A DNA stretch of 6,353 bases from positions 1 to 6,353 of the forward strand of contig CADCUU010000133.1 of NCBI GenBank assembly GCA_902805995.1, read 5' to 3'. Below, one piece after another: positions 1-5,969 of this stretch. The position numbers and the translations under genes were made by a program. Position 1 is the stretch's first letter, and each line of letters starts with the position of its first letter. The notes under the pieces are model-generated. The model was not told where the DNA came from, made no database searches, and worked only from the letters and a program-made list of their open reading frames with translations. The stretch comes from an uncultured Rubellimicrobium sp. Lineage in GTDB: Bacteria > Pseudomonadota > Alphaproteobacteria > Rhodobacterales > Rhodobacteraceae.

Positions 1-1069
<1,069 letters not shown>

Positions 1070-1107
1070 TCACTGCCTCATGAACCGGCGGATTGGTCCG
1101 CTCTGGT

Positions 1108-1116
1108 TGTGGACAA
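1108..1116 (-). promoter_or_regulatory. DnaA-box-like sequence in the ccrM leader
   Basis: The minus strand reads TTGTCCACA, one mismatch from the DnaA consensus TTATCCACA. It is part of the perfect inverted repeat TTGT-GG-ACAA. It sits at the predicted ccrM start point, between the -10 and the ATG. A weaker relative (TGTGGATGG on the plus strand) is at 1191-1199, inside the 3' end of rnhB. Binding is inference from the motif alone, and one near-match can occur by chance. Confidence 0.3.
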
Positions 1117-1144
1117 CTTGGTCCGGGTGCGGCGCGCTTGTCAA
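1116..1144 (-). promoter_or_regulatory. Candidate ccrM promoter
   Basis: On the minus strand a perfect -35 hexamer TTGACA (1144-1139) starts 14 bases after the rnhB stop codon. A 17-base spacer leads to CCAAGT (1121-1116), a poor -10. Weak -10 boxes beside a good TTGAC are common in GC-rich alphaproteobacteria. Transcription would start near 1109-1111, giving a leader of about 40 bases before the ccrM ATG. This suggests that ccrM can be transcribed independently of rnhB. I see no CtrA-type TTAA-N7-TTAA site here. Confidence 0.4.
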
Positions 1145-1157
1145 AAACGAAATGTGA

Positions 1158-1802
1158 TCAGCCGGTTGCGGTTGCCTCTTGCCACAACAGCTTGTGGATG
1201 GGCGCAAAGCTGCGTCTATGGTGTGGGGAAGGCCCCAGCCGCTGAAGCGCCGCCATGTGGCTTTTCGACCCGTAACCCATGTTGGTCTCCCAGCCGTAGC
1301 CGGGATGCTGTTGCGCCAGCGCGACCATGAGTCCGTCGCGCCACACCTTTGCCACGATCGAGGCGGCGGCGATCGAAAGACTCAGCCCATCCCCCCCGAC
1401 GACCCCGCTCGCGGGCACCGGCAAGGCCTTCGGCAGTTGCCGTCCGTCGATCAGGGCGTGGTCCGGCGCGGCGCTCAGATTCGCGAGGGCCCGCGTCATG
1501 GCGAGATGCGTGGCCGCCAGGATGTTGATATGCTCGATCTCCTCCACCGAGGCCACGCCCAGCGCGACCTCCGCCGAATCGCGGATGGCCTCGGCGGCGC
1601 GCTCGCGGGCGCGCCGGGTCATGCGCTTGCTGTCGTTCAGGCCGGGGGGAATGCGCGCGGGATCCAGAATCACGGCGCAGGCGACCACGGGCCCTGCGAG
1701 GGGGCCTCGGCCGACCTCGTCCACGCCCGCGATTCGGGACAGGCCCCGCGACAGCAGGGCCTCCTCTCGGGAAAAGTCGGGTCCGATTCGCATGAGCCGC
1801 AT
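1158..1802 (-). CDS. rnhB: Ribonuclease HII
   Basis: A cytoplasmic endonuclease that cuts the RNA strand of RNA/DNA hybrids and nicks at single ribonucleotides misincorporated into DNA, starting ribonucleotide excision repair. With the ATG at 1802 the protein has 214 residues, normal for the family. The metal-binding residues are all present: D28 and E29 in GVDEVGRG, D119 in LIDGR, and D156 in KVWRDG. LNDSK (55-59), GYGSKSH (176-182) and HRRSFAP (195-201) are further RNase HII landmarks. I chose 1802 because an AGGA lies 8 bases upstream and the family homology begins here. The open frame continues to 1955, but the extra 51 residues look like untranslated GC-rich sequence and would span the terminator at 1836-1868. 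An ATG at 1793 is a possible alternative. It lies upstream of ccrM on the same strand, an arrangement I recall from other alphaproteobacteria. Confidence 0.96.
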   Translation of the reverse strand: MRLMRIGPDFSREEALLSRGLSRIAGVDEVGRGPLAGPVVACAVILDPARIPPGLNDSKRMTRRARERAAEAIRDSAEVALGVASVEEIEHINILAATHLAMTRALANLSAAPDHALIDGRQLPKALPVPASGVVGGDGLSLSIAAASIVAKVWRDGLMVALAQQHPGYGWETNMGYGSKSHMAALQRLGPSPHHRRSFAPIHKLLWQEATATG

Positions 1803-1835
1803 TGGCGGCGTCCTGGCCGCACCTGGCAAGGCCGG

Positions 1836-1868
1836 AAAAGTCGGGAGGGATCCCGAAGGACCCCTCCC
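1836..1868 (-). terminator. Intrinsic terminator with UUCG tetraloop
   Basis: On the minus strand, bases 1868-1843 form an 11-bp stem: GGGAGGG, a G-U wobble and UCC, capped by C(UUCG)G and closed by GGA-U-CCCUCCC. GAC, a run of four T (1839-1836) and CC follow. The UUCG cap makes it exceptionally stable. It lies 84 bases after the stop of the 1952-2341 gene and should end that transcript. It leaves only 33 bases before the rnhB ATG, so it may instead act as an attenuator in the rnhB leader. Confidence 0.75.
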
Positions 1869-1951
1869 AGGTTTGGCGCGGACCAACTGGGGCGAAGCGC
1901 CCGCGCCACTGCTCGACCTTCGGCCCCAGTGCGGGACCTCTGCCGAAGCTC

Positions 1952-2341
1952 TCAATCCTTTGCGCGCCAGCCCTCCTCGCGCAGGCAGCCGGGCTCGAAC
2001 CCCGACACGAAGCGCCCCTCGCTCCGCACCGTGACGGCGCAGGACAGGGGCAGGCGACCCGCCGCCTCGAACCGCTGGTCCAGGCAGTCGGGGTCGTAGA
2101 GCGTGACCTCGCCCCGCGGCGTGGGCCAGGTCACAAGGCAGCGCCCAGGCAGGCGCCGCTCGTCGTCGTCATCCTCGCCCCGCTCGTGCAGGACGATGCC
2201 CAGGGCCGCCAAGGCGGCGAGGCCCAGGACCCAGTTGCGCGTCTCCCGCTCGCGCCGTGCTTCAAGGTCATCCTGCGCCAGGGCAGACTGAGCCAGGGCA
2301 AGGGCCATCAGGGCCGCAGCAATGAGGCGGACGGGAATCAT
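1952..2341 (-). CDS. Secreted or periplasmic protein with duplicated two-cysteine motif
   Basis: I recognise no named family. Similar small proteins are common as conserved hypotheticals in Rhodobacterales. The 129-residue product starts with an export signal (residues 1-22, cleavage likely after ALA before QDD). A second hydrophobic stretch at 37-52 (NWVLGLAALAALGIVL) could anchor the mature protein in a membrane. An acidic linker (EDDDDE, 56-61) comes next. The C-terminal part is a tandem duplication. Unit one (64-90) and unit two (97-125) both start LPxxC and end (D/E)PxCL, with cysteines exactly 18 residues apart (C68/C86 and C101/C119), suggesting two disulfides. The ATG at 2341 has GGAG 6 bases upstream. 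The open frame extends to 2422 but lacks a signal peptide from there. The gene is divergent from 2518 and has its own terminator, so it is probably monocistronic. Confidence 0.85.
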   Translation of the reverse strand: MIPVRLIAAALMALALAQSALAQDDLEARRERETRNWVLGLAALAALGIVLHERGEDDDDERRLPGRCLVTWPTPRGEVTLYDPDCLDQRFEAAGRLPLSCAVTVRSEGRFVSGFEPGCLREEGWRAKD

Positions 2342-2517
2342 GTCGCGCTCCGGTGAACGTCCCGGCCCAGGGGTGCAGGACCGGCTTGCCCCCCAGATCG
2401 GCCCCGCCCCGATGTCATGCAATGTCGTGTGGCGGGTTATCGCCCAGCCGCCCCGCGCAACAGGGGGTTTAGAACGGGGTTATTGCATAGCAGGCCGCCC
2501 AAAGGCATCTGAAGGAC

Positions 2518-2808
2518 ATGCGCTTTTTCATGGTCCCCCTGTCTTTCATCCTTCTCCTGGCCGCAGCCTCCGCATCGGCGCAGCAGGCCTGCTACGCCGA
2601 CTACAAGGCCTCGCGCGAGCAGCCGCTCCAACTCCAGTACGGGGTCGCGGAGGTCACCGGCGAATGCACGGTCCCCGCGGCCGAAGCGGAACTCGCGCCA
2701 CGTCTCGCCGCAGATGACTGGCAACTCCTCGAAGTCATGAGTACCTTCGACGAGACCGGCTTGGAGGAGAGACGTGAAAGCGCTGGCGAGTATTTCCTCC
2801 GCTACTGA
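2518..2808 (+). CDS. Small secreted protein encoded upstream of membrane regulator
   Basis: No named family recognised. It resembles conserved hypothetical proteins of Rhodobacterales with a CYADYKA start to the mature part. The product has 96 residues. A signal peptide covers 1-21 (MRFF start, hydrophobic core, cleavage likely ASA before QQ). The mature part is about 75 residues with two cysteines (C25 and C50) that could form a disulfide, a YGV segment, and a conserved-looking tail ending GEYFLRY. The ribosome site AAGGA lies only one base before the ATG at 2518, which is tight. The ATG at 2530 is possible but would remove the positive charge from the signal peptide. The last 35 bases overlap the start of the next gene, which points to translational coupling and a shared function. 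A periplasmic partner of that membrane protein is the simplest inference. Confidence 0.85.
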   Translation: MRFFMVPLSFILLLAAASASAQQACYADYKASREQPLQLQYGVAEVTGECTVPAAEAELAPRLAADDWQLLEVMSTFDETGLEERRESAGEYFLRY

Positions 2809-3496
2809 CGTCACATCGGGCGAGGCCCGCGCCTGGAGCAGCCGCGCGGTGGCGATTGGCATCGCGGCTATCGTCGCGATCCTGCTGGGCGCGGCGGTGC
2901 TCCTGTTCGTGAACCTGCCCGACGCCAACGCCTTCGACGCGCGCGTCGAGCGGCTGTTCGTGGAGCAGGACTTCACCGCCCAGAGGGAGCTGCGGCTCCT
3001 GGAGCTGCTGGCCCAGTCGGGCACGGCCTTCCGCGAGGTGCTGGCCTCCTACCGGACGATCATCTTCGTGCTGCTGGTCTTTGCCACGGCCATGATGATC
3101 GCGGCGGTGGCCTTCCTCGTGATGCTCGTGGCCCTCAACCGCCGCATGGGCCACATCGAGCGCAAGGGCATCGAGGTGAACTCGCTCCTCATCTCGCGCG
3201 AGACGAACACGGTCTACCTCAACAACTTCGAGTTCAAGCTGACCGAGGCCGCCATCGAGACGCTCGCGGTGTTGGCCGAGGCGCGGATGGACGACGAGGT
3301 GCTGACAGGCGCGCAGATCGAGGGCGTGATCTCGGGCCGCGACGCCGCGAACTGCGACGAGGCGGCGGGCGCCACACGCATCAAGCGCCTGCGCGACACC
3401 CTCGGCAACCAGATGGTGAGCGAGCTGCTGGTCAAGAACATCGCGCGGAAGGGCTACACCCTTGCCGTGGACAAGGGCGCGATCCGCATGGTCTGA
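2774..3496 (+). CDS. Two-pass inner-membrane protein with C-terminal winged-helix DNA-binding domain
   Basis: Probably a membrane-tethered transcription regulator. The GTG start at 2774 has GGAGG 6 bases upstream, inside the preceding gene. The 240-residue product has a short N-terminal tail, TM1 at about 25-47, a loop at 48-94 with a charged, helix-prone stretch (DARVERLFVEQ to SGTAFREVL), TM2 at about 95-121 and a cytoplasmic part. By the positive-inside rule (R18/R24 and NRRMGHIERK at 122-131) both ends are cytoplasmic and the loop is periplasmic. Residues 136-235 look like an OmpR/PhoB winged helix: a strand pair (NSLLISRETNTVYLN), LTEAAIETLAVLAE as first helix, LTGAQIEGVI as second, GATRIKRLRDTLGN as recognition helix, and a wing ending IARKGYTLAV. 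There is no receiver domain. ToxR-like proteins carry the winged helix at the N-terminus with one TM, so this layout is reversed. The target genes are unknown. The assignment rests on pattern, not a search. Confidence 0.85.
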   Translation: MKALASISSATDVTSGEARAWSSRAVAIGIAAIVAILLGAAVLLFVNLPDANAFDARVERLFVEQDFTAQRELRLLELLAQSGTAFREVLASYRTIIFVLLVFATAMMIAAVAFLVMLVALNRRMGHIERKGIEVNSLLISRETNTVYLNNFEFKLTEAAIETLAVLAEARMDDEVLTGAQIEGVISGRDAANCDEAAGATRIKRLRDTLGNQMVSELLVKNIARKGYTLAVDKGAIRMV

Positions 3497-3527
3497 GGAG
3501 GCCCGGCGGACCCCACGCATCCCCTAG

Positions 3528-3560
3528 GACCGCCGCGCTGGCGGGGCCGAAGCCGCGGTC
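3528..3560. repeat. Inverted-repeat structure between membrane regulator and tRNA-Arg
   Basis: GACCGC (3528-3533) pairs with GCGGTC (3555-3560). The interior can form a second hairpin, GGC-CGAA-GCC (3545-3554), which reads as a C(UUCG)G-capped stem on the minus strand. It sits 32 bases after the stop of the membrane regulator and about 60 bases beyond the tRNA 3' end, so it could be a transcript end point for either. No T-run follows on either strand, so I do not call it an intrinsic terminator. The rest of 3497-3620 shows nothing I can name. Confidence 0.35.
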
Positions 3561-3620
3561 ACATCCCCCACCGACTTGCGGGACGCCCCGGCCAGGTCAG
3601 CGTCAGACGCCCTTGCGATG

Positions 3621-3696
3621 TGGTGACCCCGGATGGATTCGAACCATCGACCTGCCGCTTAGGAGGCGGCCGCTCTATCCCCTGAGCTACGGGGCC
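3621..3696 (-). tRNA. trnR: tRNA-Arg, anticodon CCU
   Basis: The minus strand gives a full 76-base cloverleaf. The acceptor stem is GGCCCCG with CGGGGTC, including one G-U pair. The D arm is GCTC/GAGC, the anticodon stem GCCGC/GCGGC around loop CTCCTAA, the variable loop AGGTC, and the T arm GATGG-TTCGAAT-CCATC. The discriminator is A73, and the CCA end is encoded (3623-3621). Anticodon CCU (plus-strand AGG at 3661-3663) decodes the codon AGG, a rare arginine codon in GC-rich genomes that prefer CGC. tRNA-Arg(CCU) genes can serve as integration sites, but I see no integrase or duplicated tRNA 3' end in this window. Confidence 0.97.
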
Positions 3697-3705
3697 CCGC
3701 TCCCT

Positions 3706-3733
3706 CCTTGACGCGTCATGCCACGGAGGTCAA
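3706..3733 (-). promoter_or_regulatory. Candidate tRNA-Arg promoter
   Basis: The minus strand has TTGACC (3733-3728), five of six to the -35 consensus. The -10 region about 16-17 bases on (TCAAGG, 3711-3706) is weak. Transcription would start a few bases before the mature tRNA 5' end at 3696. The spacer contains the 10-base perfect palindrome TGACGCGTCA (3709-3718). The -35 match and position support the call, and the poor -10 limits it. Confidence 0.35.
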
Positions 3734-3764
3734 CGCCGGAGACGGGCCACAGGGTCCGGCGGGC

Positions 3765-3793
3765 TTGGACTGCGCGCGCGGGCGGGGCATAAG
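3765..3793 (+). promoter_or_regulatory. Candidate promoter of the LacI-family gene
   Basis: TTGGAC (3765-3770) is followed by a 17-base GC-only spacer after its first T, and then CATAAG (3788-3793), four of six to TATAAT. The expected start near 3800 leaves a leader of about 20 bases before the TTG start codon at 3821, just containing the GGAG ribosome site. The spacer is unusually rich in CG steps. Hexamers, spacing and position all agree, which is why I rate this above the other promoters. Confidence 0.5.
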
Positions 3794-3820
3794 GGCTGAA
3801 AATCCCGGAGCGATCATCCC

Positions 3821-4840
3821 TTGGCCAAGGCCCCCAAACGCCCCCTGACGCTGCGTGACGTGTCCGAAGCTTCGGGCGTGTCCGAGATGACCGTGAGCCG
3901 CGTCCTGCGGGGCTTGGGCGACGTCTCTGAGGCCACCCGCGCCCGCGTGCAGGAGGCCGCGACCCGGCTGGGCTACGTCCCCAACCGCATCGCGGGCGCC
4001 CTGGCCTCATCCCGCGTGAACCTCGTGGCGGTGGTGATCCCATCCTTGGGCAACATGGTCTTCCCCGAGGTGCTGTCGGGCATCTCCGAAGGGCTGGAGG
4101 GCAGCGGGCTCCAGCCCGTCGTGGGCTTCACCGACTACGATCCCCTGCGCGAGGAGAAGGCGCTCTTCGAGATGCTGTCCTGGCGCCCGTCGGGAGTGAT
4201 CGTCGCCGGGCTCGAACATTCGCCCGCCTCCCGCGCCATGCTGGAGCGCGCGGGCGTGCCCGTCGTGGAGATCATGGACGTGGACGGAGAGGCCATCGAC
4301 GCCGTCGTGGGCATCTCCCATGCCCGGGCGGGCCGCGAGATGGCCGACGCGATCCTGACCGCGGGCTACCGGCGAATCGGGGTCCTCGGTACGAAGATGC
4401 CGCTCGACTTCCGGGCCCGCAAGCGGATGGAGGGCTTCCGCGCAAGGCTCGCCGAGGCGGGGGTCGGCATCGAGGACCAGGAGTTCTACGACGGGGGCTC
4501 CGCGCTCCTGAAGGGCCGTGAGATGACCGAGGCCATCCTGTCCCGGAGCCCGGATCTCGACTTCCTCTACTACTCCAACGACATGATCGGCGCGGGCGGG
4601 CTTCTGTGGCTGCTGGAGCGCGGCGTCGCGATCCCGGAGCGGATGGGCCTTGCGGGCTTCAACCGGATCGAGCTTCTGGATGGGCTGCCGCGCCGGCTCG
4701 CCACCATGGACGCCTGCCGGCGCGAGATCGGGTTGCGCGCCGCACGGATCGTGGCGGCGGGCCGGGCCGATCCCGCCCGCCCCGGCGGGGAGCGGGTGGA
4801 GCTGACCCCCACGCTGGAGCGCGGCGACACGCTGCGCTGA
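3821..4840 (+). CDS. LacI-family transcription regulator (gluconate GntR-like)
   Basis: A cytoplasmic DNA-binding repressor or activator that responds to a small, usually sugar-type ligand. The 339-residue length is standard. A helix-turn-helix spans about 10-30 (LTLRDVSEASGV, then SEMTVSRVLRG as recognition helix). A hinge helix at 54-63 (PNRIAGALAS) and a periplasmic-binding-protein-like core from 68 (VAVVIPSLGNMVFPEVL) follow, with SNDMIGAGGLLWLLERG (252-268) and MGLAGFNR (275-282) as core landmarks. From memory it aligns well with E. coli GntR (KMTVSRFLR, PSLTNQVFAEVLRGI, PVVELMD), so a gluconate or other sugar-acid ligand is plausible but unproven. The TTG start at 3821 is the only usable one: a stop lies in frame at 3797-3799, with no ATG or GTG between. 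GGAG is 10 bases upstream. No sugar-acid genes are in the window. The transporter downstream has its own candidate promoter, so it need not be the target. Confidence 0.92.
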   Translation: MAKAPKRPLTLRDVSEASGVSEMTVSRVLRGLGDVSEATRARVQEAATRLGYVPNRIAGALASSRVNLVAVVIPSLGNMVFPEVLSGISEGLEGSGLQPVVGFTDYDPLREEKALFEMLSWRPSGVIVAGLEHSPASRAMLERAGVPVVEIMDVDGEAIDAVVGISHARAGREMADAILTAGYRRIGVLGTKMPLDFRARKRMEGFRARLAEAGVGIEDQEFYDGGSALLKGREMTEAILSRSPDLDFLYYSNDMIGAGGLLWLLERGVAIPERMGLAGFNRIELLDGLPRRLATMDACRREIGLRAARIVAAGRADPARPGGERVELTPTLERGDTLR

Positions 4841-4848
4841 GCCATAGG

Positions 4849-4872
4849 AAAAACGGAACGCGCAGCGGCGCG
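4849..4872 (-). terminator. Weak terminator-like hairpin on the minus strand
   Basis: On the minus strand CGCGC-CGCT-GCGCG (4872-4859) is followed, after five bases, by five T (4853-4849). The stem is short and the T-run is displaced, so it is weak. It faces away from the lacI-type gene, and no minus-strand protein gene lies upstream to need it. It would fit only an unannotated minus-strand RNA from the structured region at 4884-5000. Confidence 0.25.
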
Positions 4873-4883
4873 GGAACGCCCAC

Positions 4884-5000
4884 GGCGGCCGCGTCCTGTC
4901 GCCCCGCCCCGAACATGATTGGCCAAGCAGAAGGCGCTCCGCTCCGAAACGCGGGGGTCACGCCCCAGGGAGCGGTCAGGACAGGACCCCGCCGGCCGCC
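4884..5000. repeat. Nested inverted repeat in the lacI-transporter gap
   Basis: Four pairs of arms nest in order. GGCGGCCG (4884-4891) pairs with CGGCCGCC (4993-5000). GTCCTGTC (4893-4900) pairs with GACAGGAC (4980-4987). CCGCTCC (4939-4945) pairs with GGAGCGG (4969-4975). GGGG (4953-4956) pairs with CCCC (4963-4966). The 38-base one-sided loop at 4901-4938 contains the palindrome TTGGCCAA (4919-4926). The layout suggests a rod-shaped folded RNA on either strand. It matches no riboswitch class I can recognise. The gap 4841-5108 contains no credible gene. Whether the element is transcribed is unknown. Confidence 0.5.
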
Positions 5001-5042
5001 GAATCGCCCGGCTCCTGCTGCGGCCCAATCCCTCCGGCGCGG

Positions 5043-5071
5043 TTGAACTGCGCCCGGCTCGGGCGTAGACG
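5043..5071 (+). promoter_or_regulatory. Candidate promoter of the ABC transporter operon with operator-like dyads
   Basis: TTGAAC (5043-5048), a 17-base spacer and TAGACG (5066-5071) form a plausible GC-rich-organism promoter, starting transcription near 5078 and leaving a leader of about 30 bases. The spacer is a perfect dyad, CGCCCG-GCT-CGGGCG (5051-5065). A second dyad, GGGCG-TAGA-CGCCC (5061-5074), covers the -10. Both would suit repressor binding. The hexamers are only moderate matches. Confidence 0.4.
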
Positions 5072-5108
5072 CCCCTCGATCCTTCTTTCTCCGACCTCTG
5101 GACCCACG

Positions 5109-5969
5109 ATGACCCTGCTCCGAACCCTTTGGGCGATCTCCCTCGGCTTGGCCTACGCCACGGGGGCCTCGGCCCAGACGCTCTACTTCTCCGCCATCCC
5201 GGACGAGGACGAGACCGCCCTTGTCGCGCGCTTCTCCAAGGTCGCGGAGTATCTGGAGGCGGAACTCGGCGTGGATGTCGAATACCTCCCCGTGAAGGAC
5301 TACCCCGCCGCCGTGACCGCCTTCCGCAACGACCAGGTGCAGCTGGCCTGGTTCGGCGGGCTGACCGGGGTGCAGGCGCGGCTCCTCACCCCCGGCGCGC
5401 GCGCCATCGCCCAGGGGACCGAGGACCAGTCCTTCGTCACCTACTTCATCGCCCATGAATCCACTGGGCTCACCGAAGGCGAGGCCTTCCCGGACGCCGC
5501 GCGGGACATGACCTTCACCTTCGGCGCCCGGACCTCCACCTCGGGACGGCTCATGCCCGACCACTTCATCCGCGAGGAGACCGGCGAGGCCCCCGAGGAG
5601 TTCTTCTCCCGCGTGGGCTTCTCAGGCGACCATTCCCAGACGCTGCGGCTCGTGGCTTCGGGGGCCTATCAGGTCGGCGCGCTGAACTTCGCCGTCTGGG
5701 ACCAGGCCGTGGCCGAAGGCGCCCCGGAAGTCGAGACCGCCCGCATCATCTGGCGGACGCCCTCCTACCCCGACTACAATTGGACGATCCGGGGCGATCT
5801 GAACGACCGCTTCGGCGAAGGCTTCGCGGACCGGGTACAGGCGGCTCTGGTGGGCATGACCGACCCCGACCTCCTGGCGAGCTTCCCGCGCGAGGGCTTC
5901 GTGCCTGCCTCCAACGAGGATTACGCCCCGATCGAGGAGGTGGCGCGCGCGCTCGACCTCCTCGAATGA
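5109..5969 (+). CDS. PhnD-type ABC transporter substrate-binding protein, putative selenate-binding subfamily
   Basis: A periplasmic protein that captures an oxyanion and delivers it to an inner-membrane ABC importer. The 286-residue product has a signal peptide (1-22, cleavage likely ASA before QTLYF). Landmarks are [14 protein letters not shown] (29-42), [19 protein letters not shown] (72-90), TSTSGRLMP (142-150, the Ser/Thr-Ser-Gly anion loop of the PhnD fold), [10 protein letters not shown] (170-179) and YPDYNW (220-225). IPDEDE and the [12 protein letters not shown] and [13 protein letters not shown] segments match, from memory, the subfamily NCBI/JCVI calls putative selenate ABC transporter substrate-binding protein. 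That name rests on genome linkage to selenium genes, not on biochemistry. Phosphonate or phosphite remains possible. The ATG at 5109 is chosen because it begins the signal peptide, with only a GGA 6 bases upstream as ribosome site. The start codon of the next gene overlaps its stop (ATGA). Confidence 0.88.
   Translation: MTLLRTLWAISLGLAYATGASAQTLYFSAIPDEDETALVARFSKVAEYLEAELGVDVEYLPVKDYPAAVTAFRNDQVQLAWFGGLTGVQARLLTPGARAIAQGTEDQSFVTYFIAHESTGLTEGEAFPDAARDMTFTFGARTSTSGRLMPDHFIREETGEAPEEFFSRVGFSGDHSQTLRLVASGAYQVGALNFAVWDQAVAEGAPEVETARIIWRTPSYPDYNWTIRGDLNDRFGEGFADRVQAALVGMTDPDLLASFPREGFVPASNEDYAPIEEVARALDLLE

Noticed and set aside
1803..1955. Longer N-terminus for RNase HII
   Set aside because: The extra residues are low-complexity, precede the family's start, and the region forms a strong terminator hairpin.
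1179..2099. A 306-codon plus-strand open frame opposite rnhB
   Set aside because: RNase HII with all four catalytic acids is encoded on the other strand. This frame also crosses the terminator and the end of the next gene.
2735..3520. A 261-codon minus-strand frame opposite the membrane regulator
   Set aside because: It is very rich in Arg, His and Glu with no domain. The plus strand has a ribosome site, TM helices and a winged helix.
3497..3696. Integration site (att) at tRNA-Arg
   Set aside because: No integrase gene and no direct repeat of the tRNA 3' end is visible in the window.
4849..5000. 6S RNA, SRP RNA or a known riboswitch (TPP, cobalamin, SAM-II) in the structured gap
   Set aside because: The rod-like nesting recalls 6S RNA, but the large loop is one-sided and I recognise no 6S core. 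No SRP GGAAG/AGCAG apical signature and no riboswitch consensus is visible.
4606..5046. Open frames on both strands at the end of lacI and in the gap 4841-5108
   Set aside because: They have no domain, no ribosome site and shadow-like composition. The gap is better explained as regulatory or structured sequence.
5043..5108. Earlier TTG start for the substrate-binding protein
   Set aside because: It would bury the signal peptide behind 22 Arg/Pro-rich residues. The TTG is also the likely -35 box.
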